Shown: positions 33,385 to 42,667 of the stretch, in pieces
Layout of the letters: each line of letters starts with the position of its first letter
Numbering within the stretch: position 1 is the first letter of the stretch
Assembly (NCBI GenBank): GCA_022560655.1
Contig: JADFSS010000002.1
Span: 19,049 to 83,048, forward strand
Direction of reading: 5' to 3'
Length of the DNA stretch: 64,000 bases
Source: Candidatus Neomarinimicrobiota bacterium
GTDB lineage: Bacteria > Fidelibacterota > Marinisomatia > SCGC-AAA003-L08 > TS1B11
The notes under the pieces: model-generated
Database searches by the model: none
What the model was told of the DNA's origin: nothing
Seen by the model: the letters and a program-made list of their open reading frames with translations, nothing else
Made by a program: the position numbers and the translations under genes

Positions 33385-35757
33385 GTGGCCAGGGTGTCTG
33401 ACAAACTCAGGCAGCTGCTCATTGGCTCCGGGCTGGGTGTGGTCTCAGCCCTTTTTATATGGACGGTCACCACGGCACCGTGGTCATTTCTGACGGAAGT
33501 CGTGGGCGGCTATGAAAACCGGTCCTATGACAGCAGGTTCCGGGCTAGAACATCGAACTTCCGCGAAGAATCCATTGATACCGTGCTGATCGTCGATATT
33601 GATCAACAAAGTATCGACGAATTGGGGAACTATTTTCGATGGTTTCACGATCGCCATGGCGTGCTCATCAACTATCTCAGCAGTGGTCAAGCCAGGGCGA
33701 TCATATTCGATGTCCTGTTTGATCCCGAGCCCGAGCTCCACCATGACACGGCGTTTGTTAATGCCACCTACCGCGCGGGCAATGTCTATCACGCCATTTC
33801 ACTCTCCCAGGCAGACACTCTGAATTTCCAATATCCCATGACCGAGCCGCCTGAGGGTGTGCACCTGCATACGGTTCGGGAGGGCGAGTCCATGGCCGAC
33901 ATTGCCGGTGCCTATTTTGGCGACACCGCTGCCGCCGATTATCTCAGCGGGCTGAACACCGACCTGCTGCCGCCAGTTGGCCTTGAGGCGGGGATGGTTA
34001 TCCGCATTCCATCCCTGCTGGATGCCGCTGCAAAGACGATTCGGGTGCCCGCTGATGTCGCTGCCCGCTTTCCCGCCGGTGAGCGTTTCGACCTCAAATT
34101 TATAGATCTGCTCAACGCCAGCAAGGGCATCGGCAGCGCCAACTTCCCCCAGGACGCCGACGGCATCATCCGCCGCGGTCCCACCGCCGTGCACTTTTCC
34201 AGCGCGGGCCAAGTCTACCCCAGCCTCACGATGGCTGCGGTCATGGACATACTCGACATTCCTGCGGACGGCCTCGAGTATGATATGGACCGGCAGCGAC
34301 TCAAATTGAGGGACCGCAGCGGCAAGGTTGTACGCGAGGTCCCCACCGATGCCAGCGGCCGCATATGGGTGAACTATTTTGGCACCCATCGCACCTTTCG
34401 GTACATCCCCTATGCCTGGGCCTCGCCTGATATGCTGCCGGCGGAATATTTCCAGGGCAAGATTGTACTGGTAGGGTCCACACTGCCGGGCTTGATGGAT
34501 CTGAGAAGCACGCCCGTGCAGGAGGCCTTCCCCGGCGTGGAGATCCACGCCAACATGATCATGAGTTTCCTCGCGAACGAGTTTGTCCACCCCGTACCGC
34601 AGGCCGCCATGTTCTGGATTGTAGCTTTGCTGGGGGCGTTGGCAGGCGCTGCACTGACCCGGGTCAAGGGCATCTGGTCATTACTCGTCGCGGGGGTATT
34701 CGCTGCGGGCTGGATGCTGTTCGCCTTCAACCGGTTTATCGAGGTGTTGCAGGTGTTCGAAATCGTACGACCCATCATGGGCATCGGAGGGTCCTTCCTC
34801 AGTGTGAATCTCTATCAGTACGTGGTTCTTGAAAAGGACAAACGGTTCCTCCGCAAGACCTTCAGCACCTACATATCGCCAGAGCTCATCGACGAGCTGG
34901 TTGAGACCAACCAACAGCCCGAGTTGGGGGGTGATTCTGGGGTGCGCACCGCTTACTTTACCGATATTCAGTCGTTTTCAAGCTTTTCGGAGATCCTTAC
35001 GGCCACGCAGCTGGTGGAGTTGCTCAACGAATACCTTACGGCAATGACCGACACCCTGCTGGCCGCGGGCGGCACGCTCGACAAATACGAGGGGGATGCC
35101 ATTGTGGCATTTTTCGGGGCACCGTTGCGTATGGACGATCACGCTGCCCGAGCACTGAGAACGGCCCTTGGGATGCAGGCGAATCTTACCGAACTCCGGG
35201 AAAAGTGGCATTCGGAGGGCGATAAGTGGCCTGAGCTGATCCACGAAATGCGCATGCGTATCGGCGTGCACTCAGGTGATTTTGTCACCGGCAATATGGG
35301 AACCCCGACGCGGATGAACTACACCATGATGGGCGATGTGGTCAATACGGCCGCCCGGCTGGAGGCCTCCGCGAAACAGTATGGCATCTACATCCAGTGC
35401 ACGAACGAGACCCTCGATCTCGCCGGGCCCGACAACTTCGAGTGGCGAGAGATCGACAAGGTTCGCGTCATGGGCAAGTCAGAGGCCGTCTCGACAGTCG
35501 AAATCATGGCCACAGCAGGGCAGCTGACGCCCCCACTGGTTGAAATGCGGGCTATCTACCGCGCGGGCATGGCGCTGTACGGAGAGCAGGTGTGGGATGA
35601 GGCCATGGAGAAGTTTCTTGCCAGTGAACCGCTGGAGGAGACCTTCACGAAGCGCCCCACCACCCCCAGCCAGGTTTACGCCCTGCGCTGCGACCATTTC
35701 AAGGCCCACCCCCCCGGCGATGACTGGGACGGCAGCTGGACCCTCACCTCCAAGTGA
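33385..35757 (+). CDS. CHASE2 adenylate cyclase with a LysM domain inside the sensor
   Basis: A 790-residue membrane receptor. One N-terminal helix (12-30) leads to an extracytoplasmic CHASE2 domain (about 35-400) with DTVLIVDIDQQSIDELG and GKIVLVGSTLPGLMDLR. Residues 159-211 inside it form a LysM-like unit (HTVREGESMADIAGAYFG; GLEAGMVIRIPSL). Three helices follow (405-478), then a class III cyclase domain with metal-binding Asp527 (FTDIQSFSSFSE) and Asp571 (KYEGDAIVAFFG), and MGDVVNTAARLE. All catalytic positions look intact, so cAMP synthesis is likely. The start is GTG 33385 or 33394. Confidence 0.88.
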   Translation: MARVSDKLRQLLIGSGLGVVSALFIWTVTTAPWSFLTEVVGGYENRSYDSRFRARTSNFREESIDTVLIVDIDQQSIDELGNYFRWFHDRHGVLINYLSSGQARAIIFDVLFDPEPELHHDTAFVNATYRAGNVYHAISLSQADTLNFQYPMTEPPEGVHLHTVREGESMADIAGAYFGDTAAADYLSGLNTDLLPPVGLEAGMVIRIPSLLDAAAKTIRVPADVAARFPAGERFDLKFIDLLNASKGIGSANFPQDADGIIRRGPTAVHFSSAGQVYPSLTMAAVMDILDIPADGLEYDMDRQRLKLRDRSGKVVREVPTDASGRIWVNYFGTHRTFRYIPYAWASPDMLPAEYFQGKIVLVGSTLPGLMDLRSTPVQEAFPGVEIHANMIMSFLANEFVHPVPQAAMFWIVALLGALAGAALTRVKGIWSLLVAGVFAAGWMLFAFNRFIEVLQVFEIVRPIMGIGGSFLSVNLYQYVVLEKDKRFLRKTFSTYISPELIDELVETNQQPELGGDSGVRTAYFTDIQSFSSFSEILTATQLVELLNEYLTAMTDTLLAAGGTLDKYEGDAIVAFFGAPLRMDDHAARALRTALGMQANLTELREKWHSEGDKWPELIHEMRMRIGVHSGDFVTGNMGTPTRMNYTMMGDVVNTAARLEASAKQYGIYIQCTNETLDLAGPDNFEWREIDKVRVMGKSEAVSTVEIMATAGQLTPPLVEMRAIYRAGMALYGEQVWDEAMEKFLASEPLEETFTKRPTTPSQVYALRCDHFKAHPPGDDWDGSWTLTSK

Positions 35758-35975
35758 GCGTTAGCGGCTAGCTACCCGCTTTCAAGGGCGGCCGATTTTT
35801 CGGATGCTCTCAGCGGCGGCAGAGCGGTCAATATCAGTCCTGTCGCCAGCAGTTTGGACAGGGCTCTGCAGAGGCGGGCCCTAGGTAGTGGGGACCTCAT
35901 GTGCCTGGCGCTCGTGGCGACCTCCAGCGGATAGAATTGAGGGTGAAGCAGCAAACCCGACCGGGGCACCTCCGG

Positions 35976-36986
35976 TCAGATCTGCTCCTTGAGTTTCTCC
36001 GCATTTTCCTTCTCGTCCTTGGCCCTCACGATGGTTTTCTGGATGCGCCTTGACTTTGGATTCAGGCTCAGGGCGGTCTTGAGGTGTTTCAGCGCCGAGT
36101 CAAATTCCTGCGTATAAATCTCTGCCAGACCCAAATTGTAGTAGACCTTGGACTGAACCTCACTGTCCAGTCCCAGCTTGCCCACGGCGTCCCTGAGCAA
36201 GGTTATGCCGTCCTCCCATTCACCGATACGGAAAAATGCGATGGCCTGGTCTGTTTCCGGCAGCAGATCATCCGTGAGAAACGCCGCCCGAACCTGAACC
36301 TCGTAGGGGGCCACCATCCGCATGAACTGCCCGGAGATATTCTTGATGCAGCTGCGGAACAGCGCGTCGCGGTCTATCCTGCCCGGGTCCTTGAGGTCGG
36401 CGGTTTTGCGGGCTGATCTGTTGGCGGTGAGGGTCCTGGCAGCCAGCACTTTAGCTGTTTGGATATCTATAATCTGCAAGTTTGCCGTCACGCGGTAGGT
36501 CCCTATTCTCGTATGCGTCTGATGGACTTTGCCTTTTTTATCTTTGTACGATGCCCCAGTGCTCAAGTCTTCCTCGTATTGGTCGGTCTGAATGCGTCCG
36601 AATATCAGTGCCGCTGTTCCGATGAGCTTGCCGAGTTCCGGCGCTGTCGATTCATCAATGATTCCGGTTTCACTCAGGTCATGCTCAGTCATGATCCGTG
36701 CGAGATTCTTGCGGTTGAGGACCTCAAATTGATTCGAAGCAACCAGGGCAGAGGTGAGTTCATCCGACAGATCCTTGGCGTGCTTCCCCTTGCGTTCATC
36801 CTGGCCAATGATATCTCCGATGGCGATCTTGCGATAATCCTTCAGATTGATTTCGGCTGGCCTGGTAACTGTGATGGCGACGGACGCGGTGCCACAGCCT
36901 GCCGCAAGTAATGTCACCAGGAACAGGGCAGCCGCCGTGTGTTTGGCTCGTTGCTGAATGACTTGGGCAAGTAGGCCGTGTCCCAT
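35976..36986 (-). CDS. CsgG-like lipoprotein with TPR tail
   Basis: A 336-residue lipoprotein. The lipobox is TLLAAGC (Cys near residue 31). Residues 45-210 match the CsgG/FlgO-type fold (KIAIGDIIGQDER; LTSALVASNQFEVLNRKNLA; LIGTAALIFGRIQTDQY). Residues 235-325 form TPR-like helices (VYYNLGLAEIYTQEFDSALK). CsgG proteins are outer-membrane pores or pore-associated, while FlgO is a flagellar outer-membrane relative. It is convergent with the cyclase gene and preceded by AAGGGGA. Which role applies is unknown. Confidence 0.8.
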   Translation of the reverse strand: MGHGLLAQVIQQRAKHTAAALFLVTLLAAGCGTASVAITVTRPAEINLKDYRKIAIGDIIGQDERKGKHAKDLSDELTSALVASNQFEVLNRKNLARIMTEHDLSETGIIDESTAPELGKLIGTAALIFGRIQTDQYEEDLSTGASYKDKKGKVHQTHTRIGTYRVTANLQIIDIQTAKVLAARTLTANRSARKTADLKDPGRIDRDALFRSCIKNISGQFMRMVAPYEVQVRAAFLTDDLLPETDQAIAFFRIGEWEDGITLLRDAVGKLGLDSEVQSKVYYNLGLAEIYTQEFDSALKHLKTALSLNPKSRRIQKTIVRAKDEKENAEKLKEQI

Positions 36987-37520
36987 ATTATCCCCTTCGC
37001 CTGTGGCGCCATGACTCCATTGCCATGTTGTTCTTAATTTAACCCCGTAGCGCGCCCCATTTGGCAGCCGTCAGCATTGACTGGCCGAGGAGCGCCCACC
37101 TCGGTCAGGGATTTCGTTAACCGCACCGGCGAGCCGGCAGGATGCGCCCTGATTGTGCTTTGTTCAGCCACATTTCCCGTCATCCAGGCACACTCTACAC
37201 CAGGTTCAATTATTTGGTAATCAATGATTTAATCTACTGGAGGTATGCCAGGACGGCAGAACTGGACATTATGGCACGGATGTTGCCAATTATACGCTAG
37301 CGAATGATGCGTTGTGCAGCTATGAATGAATGCCACGATCATATGAACCCCGCGGGAAGCCTGGGAGCAGCACGGGCCGTGCCGGTGCCAACATCGTTGC
37401 TATGCAATGCTGGCCGACACCTGAACAGTGCCCTCCTGAGCCTGCTGGGGTGCCTTACCAGTGCGCCTTCAATGCTCCCAACACCTGTCTGCTAAGCCAA
37501 CCAACACCACCATACGAGCC
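36987..37520. other. 534-base intergenic region with a sigma-54 promoter
   Basis: It separates the divergent CsgG-like and lysozyme-like genes. Apart from the promoter at 37272-37287 there is no credible gene; short open frames after 37304 lack ribosome-binding sites. About 220 nt would be transcribed before the next start, so a small RNA or structured leader is possible but not demonstrated. Confidence 0.4.
37272..37287 (+). promoter_or_regulatory. Sigma-54 promoter before the lysozyme-like gene
   Basis: TGGCACGGATGTTGCC matches TGGCACG-N4-TTGC at every core position, with GG (37273-37274) and GC (37285-37286) 10 nt apart. The predicted start near 37298 gives a leader of about 220 nt before ATG 37521. 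It is the best sigma-54 match in the window. Confidence 0.7.
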
Positions 37521-38084
37521 ATGCGATTCATTCTCATACTTCTGAGTGTACCCGTCATATTGGGTAGCGGTGTCCGGACCCACACCCCGATCGGGATTCA
37601 CTATCCCGACTATCGACTGCTGGCAAGGCTGGTGCTCCAAGGCCTGGATATGTGGTCGCCGGACGTGGAAGAGCTGGTGCTCAGGACCGGCGCGGTGGAA
37701 AGCCTGTACCAATTTCGGCAGGGCATCAGCAATGGACCCGAACTGGGCTACTGGCAGATTCACCCGCGTACGGCAAAGGATATCCTGTTCCGTTACCTGC
37801 AGCGTTCGCGCAAGGAGGAATGGCGCCGTCGGCTCGAGCGGGTGCTGGGGTATAAGCTGACCTGGCTGCTGGAGGAGCCGGGGCGTTTTGATGAGGAGCT
37901 CCGCAACAACGATATCCTGGGGATCGCTCTCTGCAGGCTGTGGTATATGATGGCGCCCTATCCCATACCGCAGGCGCGCAACCTCCCTGCGCAGGCCTGG
38001 CTGTGGAAAAAGTGGTTCAATACCGGGCGTGGTACGGGCACCACCAGCCGATTTATCCGCGTGGCACGACAGGTCAACGTGTGA
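37521..38084 (+). CDS. Exported lysozyme/transglycosylase-like protein
   Basis: A 187-residue exported protein. After a signal peptide (FILILLSVPVILGSG), the core reads LRTGAVESLYQFRQG with a Glu in the catalytic position of lysozyme-fold enzymes, then GPELGYWQIHPRTAKDI, echoing the GxWQ block of transglycosylases. Similar sequences occur in phages. The frame is open to 37461, but ATG 37521 gives a clean signal peptide. A strong sigma-54 promoter lies upstream, and FlgJ in this genome lacks its wall-cutting domain, so a flagellar role is conceivable. Confidence 0.6.
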   Translation: MRFILILLSVPVILGSGVRTHTPIGIHYPDYRLLARLVLQGLDMWSPDVEELVLRTGAVESLYQFRQGISNGPELGYWQIHPRTAKDILFRYLQRSRKEEWRRRLERVLGYKLTWLLEEPGRFDEELRNNDILGIALCRLWYMMAPYPIPQARNLPAQAWLWKKWFNTGRGTGTTSRFIRVARQVNV

Positions 38085-38249
38085 GGGCCATGGCCCCCTG
38101 ATGTGCCGGTCAACAGCTGTCGACACGCCCCCCATCGTCAACCCCTGAACGCGCCCTCCACTCCAATTTCAGGGGTAAGGGCCAAAACACAACGCCCCGC
38201 GGAGTCGCAGGGCCATCATGCTGTCGCCTTTTGAGATGTGTGCGAGCTG

Positions 38250-39608
38250 CTACGGCCAGCGGGCCTCGTTGCAGCTAACATGGTCGTTGTTGTCCGACTC
38301 GTCGTCGGGGATGGGGAGATAGTAGGGCAGCGGCTGCACTCCCGGAACCTGCCCACCCGTATAGTTCACCTCGGTTACTCCGTAGCGGATCAGGTCTGAC
38401 AAACGGCGTCCCTCGAAAAAGAACTCGTACTTACGCTCTCGCCGCAGAATTGTTGTTACCTCGGCAATCGTGGCGCCCGTGGCAGCGGCCAGGCCCGCCT
38501 CCACACGCACGCTGTTGATCCAGCCCAGGGCTGCCGTCACGTCCCCGTTGACTGTCAGCTCTGCCTCGGCCGCAATAAGGGCGCTCTCCTGCCAGCTGGC
38601 GATACGGAGCGGCCGATCCCTGGCATCATACTTGTCGGGTACCCACAGCGCATCGGACTGATTCAATGCCAGTTGGCCGGAATTGGTGACCGCCACACGC
38701 GGATCACCCGTATTGCGAAATTCTGGTGCCACGGTCTGACCACCTCTCTGTGTAATCCAGACATAGATGAAGTTCTCATCCAGATTGCTGTAGGGGGCCA
38801 TATAATTCCAGCGTCCAGTGGCTGAAGCAGCCGCATGTGGCAGGGCAGCAGCCAGGTCACCCAGCAACAGATAGGCCCGTGCCAGGCCGCTGCGGGCATA
38901 GCTCTCCAACTCAGGCGACGCCGCGGCCTCTGCTACGGCTTGAGCTTCGGTGAAGCTATCCACGGCCCGGTTAAGTATAGCCGTCTGCTGTTCCATGGGA
39001 CCGGGAACGTATTGGACGCCATCAAATTTCGCAAAGGGCATCTCCCACCACGTCTCGGCGGCCACCAGATAGCCCGATCCCAGGACGCACAGGGTCTCAG
39101 CGAGGCGGATATCCTTAGCGGCACTGTCAGCTGCTGTGCCTCCCGCAGCTGGCGGCGGCAGCACCCGCTTCATACGACGCGCTAGGTCTGCTCCCAAAAA
39201 AAGGGCAATGGACAGCGAGGCGTACAGCCCGTCGAGGCTTCCGTCGCTGCACTGGACATCGCGCGTCACCAAGGCCTGAAAATAGGTGAAGGTGTCGGCA
39301 TTATACGTCTCGCCCGCCAGCAGGGCTTGGGTAAGGACGATCATGGGGAGACTGTTGAAATTACCGGCAAAGAGCTCGGCTTTGAACCCCGTCAGAAGGG
39401 GATCGATCGCCGTGTCCGTTTCCAAATCCTGCTCGAGGATCGAGCCGGGGTTTTCAACGTTGAGCAGGGCGTCGCAGCCCGGAAAGGCGATGGTGGCCGC
39501 GAGCAGGGCTACCAGGGCTGTTTCCATGGGCCCGGGTAGCTTCCTGCGAACTTCACCGGACACTGGGTGGCGCCTGACTCTTAATAGCTTGGCAAGGACT
39601 GATCCCAT
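38250..39608 (-). CDS. SusD/RagB-family outer-membrane nutrient-binding lipoprotein
   Basis: A 452-residue lipoprotein partner of the SusC channel. The lipobox is IAFPGC; the body is TPR-like, and the family C-terminal block REKYEFFFEGRRLSDLIRYG-type is present (RRERKYEFFFEGRRLSDL). The C-terminus ends with the usual GG..P....YLPIPDDE. It starts 14 nt after susC; an alternative start at 39527 would give a shorter signal peptide. The substrate is not indicated: no glycoside hydrolase is adjacent. Confidence 0.88.
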   Translation of the reverse strand: MGSVLAKLLRVRRHPVSGEVRRKLPGPMETALVALLAATIAFPGCDALLNVENPGSILEQDLETDTAIDPLLTGFKAELFAGNFNSLPMIVLTQALLAGETYNADTFTYFQALVTRDVQCSDGSLDGLYASLSIALFLGADLARRMKRVLPPPAAGGTAADSAAKDIRLAETLCVLGSGYLVAAETWWEMPFAKFDGVQYVPGPMEQQTAILNRAVDSFTEAQAVAEAAASPELESYARSGLARAYLLLGDLAAALPHAAASATGRWNYMAPYSNLDENFIYVWITQRGGQTVAPEFRNTGDPRVAVTNSGQLALNQSDALWVPDKYDARDRPLRIASWQESALIAAEAELTVNGDVTAALGWINSVRVEAGLAAATGATIAEVTTILRRERKYEFFFEGRRLSDLIRYGVTEVNYTGGQVPGVQPLPYYLPIPDDESDNNDHVSCNEARWP

Positions 39609-39622
39609 CACTTTGCCCCCGC

Positions 39623-42600
39623 TTAGAAACTTGCCCTGAGCATGAGGGTGAACCTGCGGGGCGAGGGGGTTGTGAGGAAGTCAACACCGTTGGACTGGGT
39701 ACTGCTGGCGCCGGACCAGTTGACTTCCGGATCCGGGCCGTTGTAGGGCGAAGCGGTCCAGAGATTCCGGCCCGCTGCCACCAGGGTGAGGCTCTCCAGA
39801 CCCGGGACGTTGCGGAAGGTGTACGACGCCGATATCTCCCTCAATTTGATGAAATTGGCGGGTGACATCATGTTGTAGGCCTCTCGGTCGTCCAGGCGGG
39901 CCAGCTCGATGAGCCGCTCCTTCTCGTCCGGCTCCAACCCGCCAAAGCCCACCGTGGCCAGCTTGTTCGTATAGTACTGAACCTCATAAGGGGTGAGTTC
40001 CGGCTTCTTCAAATTGCCGAACTCAAACTGGAACTCACGCGTACTGTTATACATCCAGTGCCCATCAGTCCAGTCCACAAGAAATGAGAACCGGAAATTT
40101 CCAAACAGCGTGATGTCATTGCGCAGGTACCCAGTTTCTAACGGCAACGATGGACCGATGTAGACATTGCCCGCCGTCACCACTCGCTTGCCGTCCAGGA
40201 TCCCGATGCCGTCCAGGGCGGGATCTCCGGCGTCCACTGCCGGCACCGGCACCGCCCGCACGCCGCCACTGACGATCGCCACCGTATCGCTCCGCAGGCC
40301 CCGTGCCCAGAGCGAGGCGACGGGATAGCCCTCCTCATTTCGGTTGACGCCGCCCAGGTTACCCACTGGGACGGCCGCATCTCCCAGACTGACGACATTA
40401 TTTTTGCTTGCGGAGTAGGAAAATCGAAGGTCCCACTTCAGGGTCGCGGTATGGATAATGAGGCCACGGAGGAACAGTTCCAAACCGTTGTTGCTCACCT
40501 CTCCAATATTGCTCTGCTGGAAACCGGCAAAACCTGTAGACGGAGCAATCTGCTTGAGCACCAGTGCATCGATTGTGCGCTGATTGTACAGCGTGAATTC
40601 AAGCCCCCAGCGCTCGTTCAGAAAACTGAGATCAAACCCGACCTCCAGCTCTGTGCTGACTTCGGGCTTAAGCTCCTTGTCACCAACGTTAGAGGACGTT
40701 AAACCGGGAGCGCTCGCCAGGGAGTTAGGCTCGAAGGTCCGGTCCTTGTCGAAGACTCCCGGTTGACTTCCCGAGCTGCCCTGGGCTACCCGCAATTTTA
40801 GGCTGCCACTACCGAGCAGAGGCAGGCTGAAATTATCCAGTACGTAGGACACCCCCAGCTTAGGATAGGTCTGCGATTGAAATTCATCTCCGAAGGCACT
40901 GTTACCATCCGTGCGCACGGCGCCTGTAATATAGAGGGCGTTGCTGAGGTCAATCACCTCCTGTATGTAAAATCCGGCATTGACCGACCGGAAACGACTC
41001 TCCCATGCGCGTGAGAATCCCGTACCGGCGATGGTGGAGAGGCCCGTGAAAGGGAAATCTTCTCCGCCGGCGGAGACGAGTTTGGTGTCCTCCAGGAAGC
41101 CCTGTGCGCCCACCGACGTGGCAAAACCGATGTTGCCCAACCGGGCTCGGTAGACGGAGCTGGCGTCTAGGGTCAGCGACCAGAACTTGCGGCCGTCAAT
41201 CAGGCGTTCGCCCAGAGGTACCAGCATGATCCCCGCTCCGAAGGGGATGAAGTCACCCAGCTCAGCCGAGGTCAGGTCCAGCCCAAACAGAAGCCGATTG
41301 CTCCAATTCTTGTCGGGTCGGTACTTGAACTGGACGGACCCTGTATAGCGGAAAGTCTCGTTGAGGTTCTGGATCTTGTCGATCTTGTCAAGATCATAGA
41401 GGGCTTCTCCCCGGGGTGCGGCGGCGGATGTATCGCCGACGGATAGCAGGGCCTGCGCCATGTAGCCAAACACGTGATTGTCATTGTTCACGGCCCGTTG
41501 CCGGTTGTAGCTGATGGAGTTGGTTGTATACAGGGACAACTTGTCGGAAACATGCAGCTCCACATTTGCCTTCCCGCTGTAGAACTGGTTGGTGTTGGTG
41601 CCCGGCATGAAGGCGCCCGCTTCACGAGATGACCGGCCGGCGACATAGTAGGTAACGGCTTCGCCGCCACCACGCACACTCAGACTATAGCTTTCGATGG
41701 CCCCCTGGCCGATCATGCTCTCCCGAAGCAGCTTGCCACCGAAACTGGTCACATCAATAATCTCATTCTGGGTTGCGGAAAACGGGGCTGTATAGCTGAA
41801 ACTTTCCTCCGGGTAGGTGAAGATTTCCGGATCGTAGTTCGAATAGCCCTGTTCGGTTTCGAAGGTCCAGCGTGCCTTGGAATTGAGGGCGCCGCGCTTG
41901 GTAAAGATCTGGATCACGCCGTTGGCCGCGGTAGTACCATAGAGTGTAGCCGCTGCCGAGCCCTTGACGATCTCAATCCGGTCGATGTCGTCGGGATTGA
42001 TATCGCCCAGGCGCGACTGCTCCTGTCCGCCAAGGTAATTGAACCCGAAACCGGATGGGTCGAAGGCAGCGTTGTCTACTTGGATGCCATCGACGTAGAC
42101 AATAGGCTCATTGCTGACGCTCAAACTGGTCATGCCACGGACGCGAATCCGGATGGCTCCACCCGCTGTGCCCGTGGTGCTCATGGCCATGACGCCGGCC
42201 GTGCGGCCCGTCAGCATTTCACCCAAGCTTTGGATAGGCATGTTCTCGGTGTCGGCCGCGCGCACCGTGCTGATCGTCGTCGCAAGTGACCGCTTGGTCA
42301 CCTCCTGGCCGGTACCGGTGATCACCACCTCATCCAGCGACAAGGCTGACACGCCCAGGCCGAAGTTGAGCGTCACGCTCTGTCCCGCGACCACGGCGAT
42401 CTCTTGCTCGGATGATTTGTAGCCGATGTAATGGGCAGCCACGGTGATACTCCCCACGGACGCGTTCCCGATTCGATAGTTGCCGTCCGCATCGGTGGCT
42501 GCACCCCGTACTGTCCCCACTATCAGCACGTTGGCGCCCACCAGGCGGACCCCCGTCCTGGCGTCCGTCACCGTTCCGGAAATTTCCGCTGCCTGCTGGC

Positions 42601-42667
42601 CTACTTGAGCAAATGCGACCAGCGGCAAGATAATGATTCCCAGCGCAGTCGCAAATTTCCTTCTCAT
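39623..42667 (-). CDS. SusC/RagA-family TonB-dependent outer-membrane transporter
   Basis: A 1014-residue beta-barrel transporter. A signal peptide (LGIIILPLVAFAQ) is followed by a carboxypeptidase-like domain (ISGTVTDARTGVRLVGANVL) and a plug with SLDEVVITGTGQEVTKRS and RIRVRGMTSLS...YVDGIQVDN. The C-terminus ends in an aromatic residue (TLMLRASF), as required for barrel assembly. The start at 42667 fits the signal peptide; the frame is open to 42775. It is the first gene of the pair with susD. Confidence 0.93.
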   Translation of the reverse strand: MRRKFATALGIIILPLVAFAQVGQQAAEISGTVTDARTGVRLVGANVLIVGTVRGAATDADGNYRIGNASVGSITVAAHYIGYKSSEQEIAVVAGQSVTLNFGLGVSALSLDEVVITGTGQEVTKRSLATTISTVRAADTENMPIQSLGEMLTGRTAGVMAMSTTGTAGGAIRIRVRGMTSLSVSNEPIVYVDGIQVDNAAFDPSGFGFNYLGGQEQSRLGDINPDDIDRIEIVKGSAAATLYGTTAANGVIQIFTKRGALNSKARWTFETEQGYSNYDPEIFTYPEESFSYTAPFSATQNEIIDVTSFGGKLLRESMIGQGAIESYSLSVRGGGEAVTYYVAGRSSREAGAFMPGTNTNQFYSGKANVELHVSDKLSLYTTNSISYNRQRAVNNDNHVFGYMAQALLSVGDTSAAAPRGEALYDLDKIDKIQNLNETFRYTGSVQFKYRPDKNWSNRLLFGLDLTSAELGDFIPFGAGIMLVPLGERLIDGRKFWSLTLDASSVYRARLGNIGFATSVGAQGFLEDTKLVSAGGEDFPFTGLSTIAGTGFSRAWESRFRSVNAGFYIQEVIDLSNALYITGAVRTDGNSAFGDEFQSQTYPKLGVSYVLDNFSLPLLGSGSLKLRVAQGSSGSQPGVFDKDRTFEPNSLASAPGLTSSNVGDKELKPEVSTELEVGFDLSFLNERWGLEFTLYNQRTIDALVLKQIAPSTGFAGFQQSNIGEVSNNGLELFLRGLIIHTATLKWDLRFSYSASKNNVVSLGDAAVPVGNLGGVNRNEEGYPVASLWARGLRSDTVAIVSGGVRAVPVPAVDAGDPALDGIGILDGKRVVTAGNVYIGPSLPLETGYLRNDITLFGNFRFSFLVDWTDGHWMYNSTREFQFEFGNLKKPELTPYEVQYYTNKLATVGFGGLEPDEKERLIELARLDDREAYNMMSPANFIKLREISASYTFRNVPGLESLTLVAAGRNLWTASPYNGPDPEVNWSGASSTQSNGVDFLTTPSPRRFTLMLRASF

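Noticed and set aside
37304..37545. Small coding frames after the sigma-54 promoter (63 and 71 codons)
   Set aside because: They have no ribosome-binding sites, low-complexity composition, and overlap each other and the next gene's signal peptide region.
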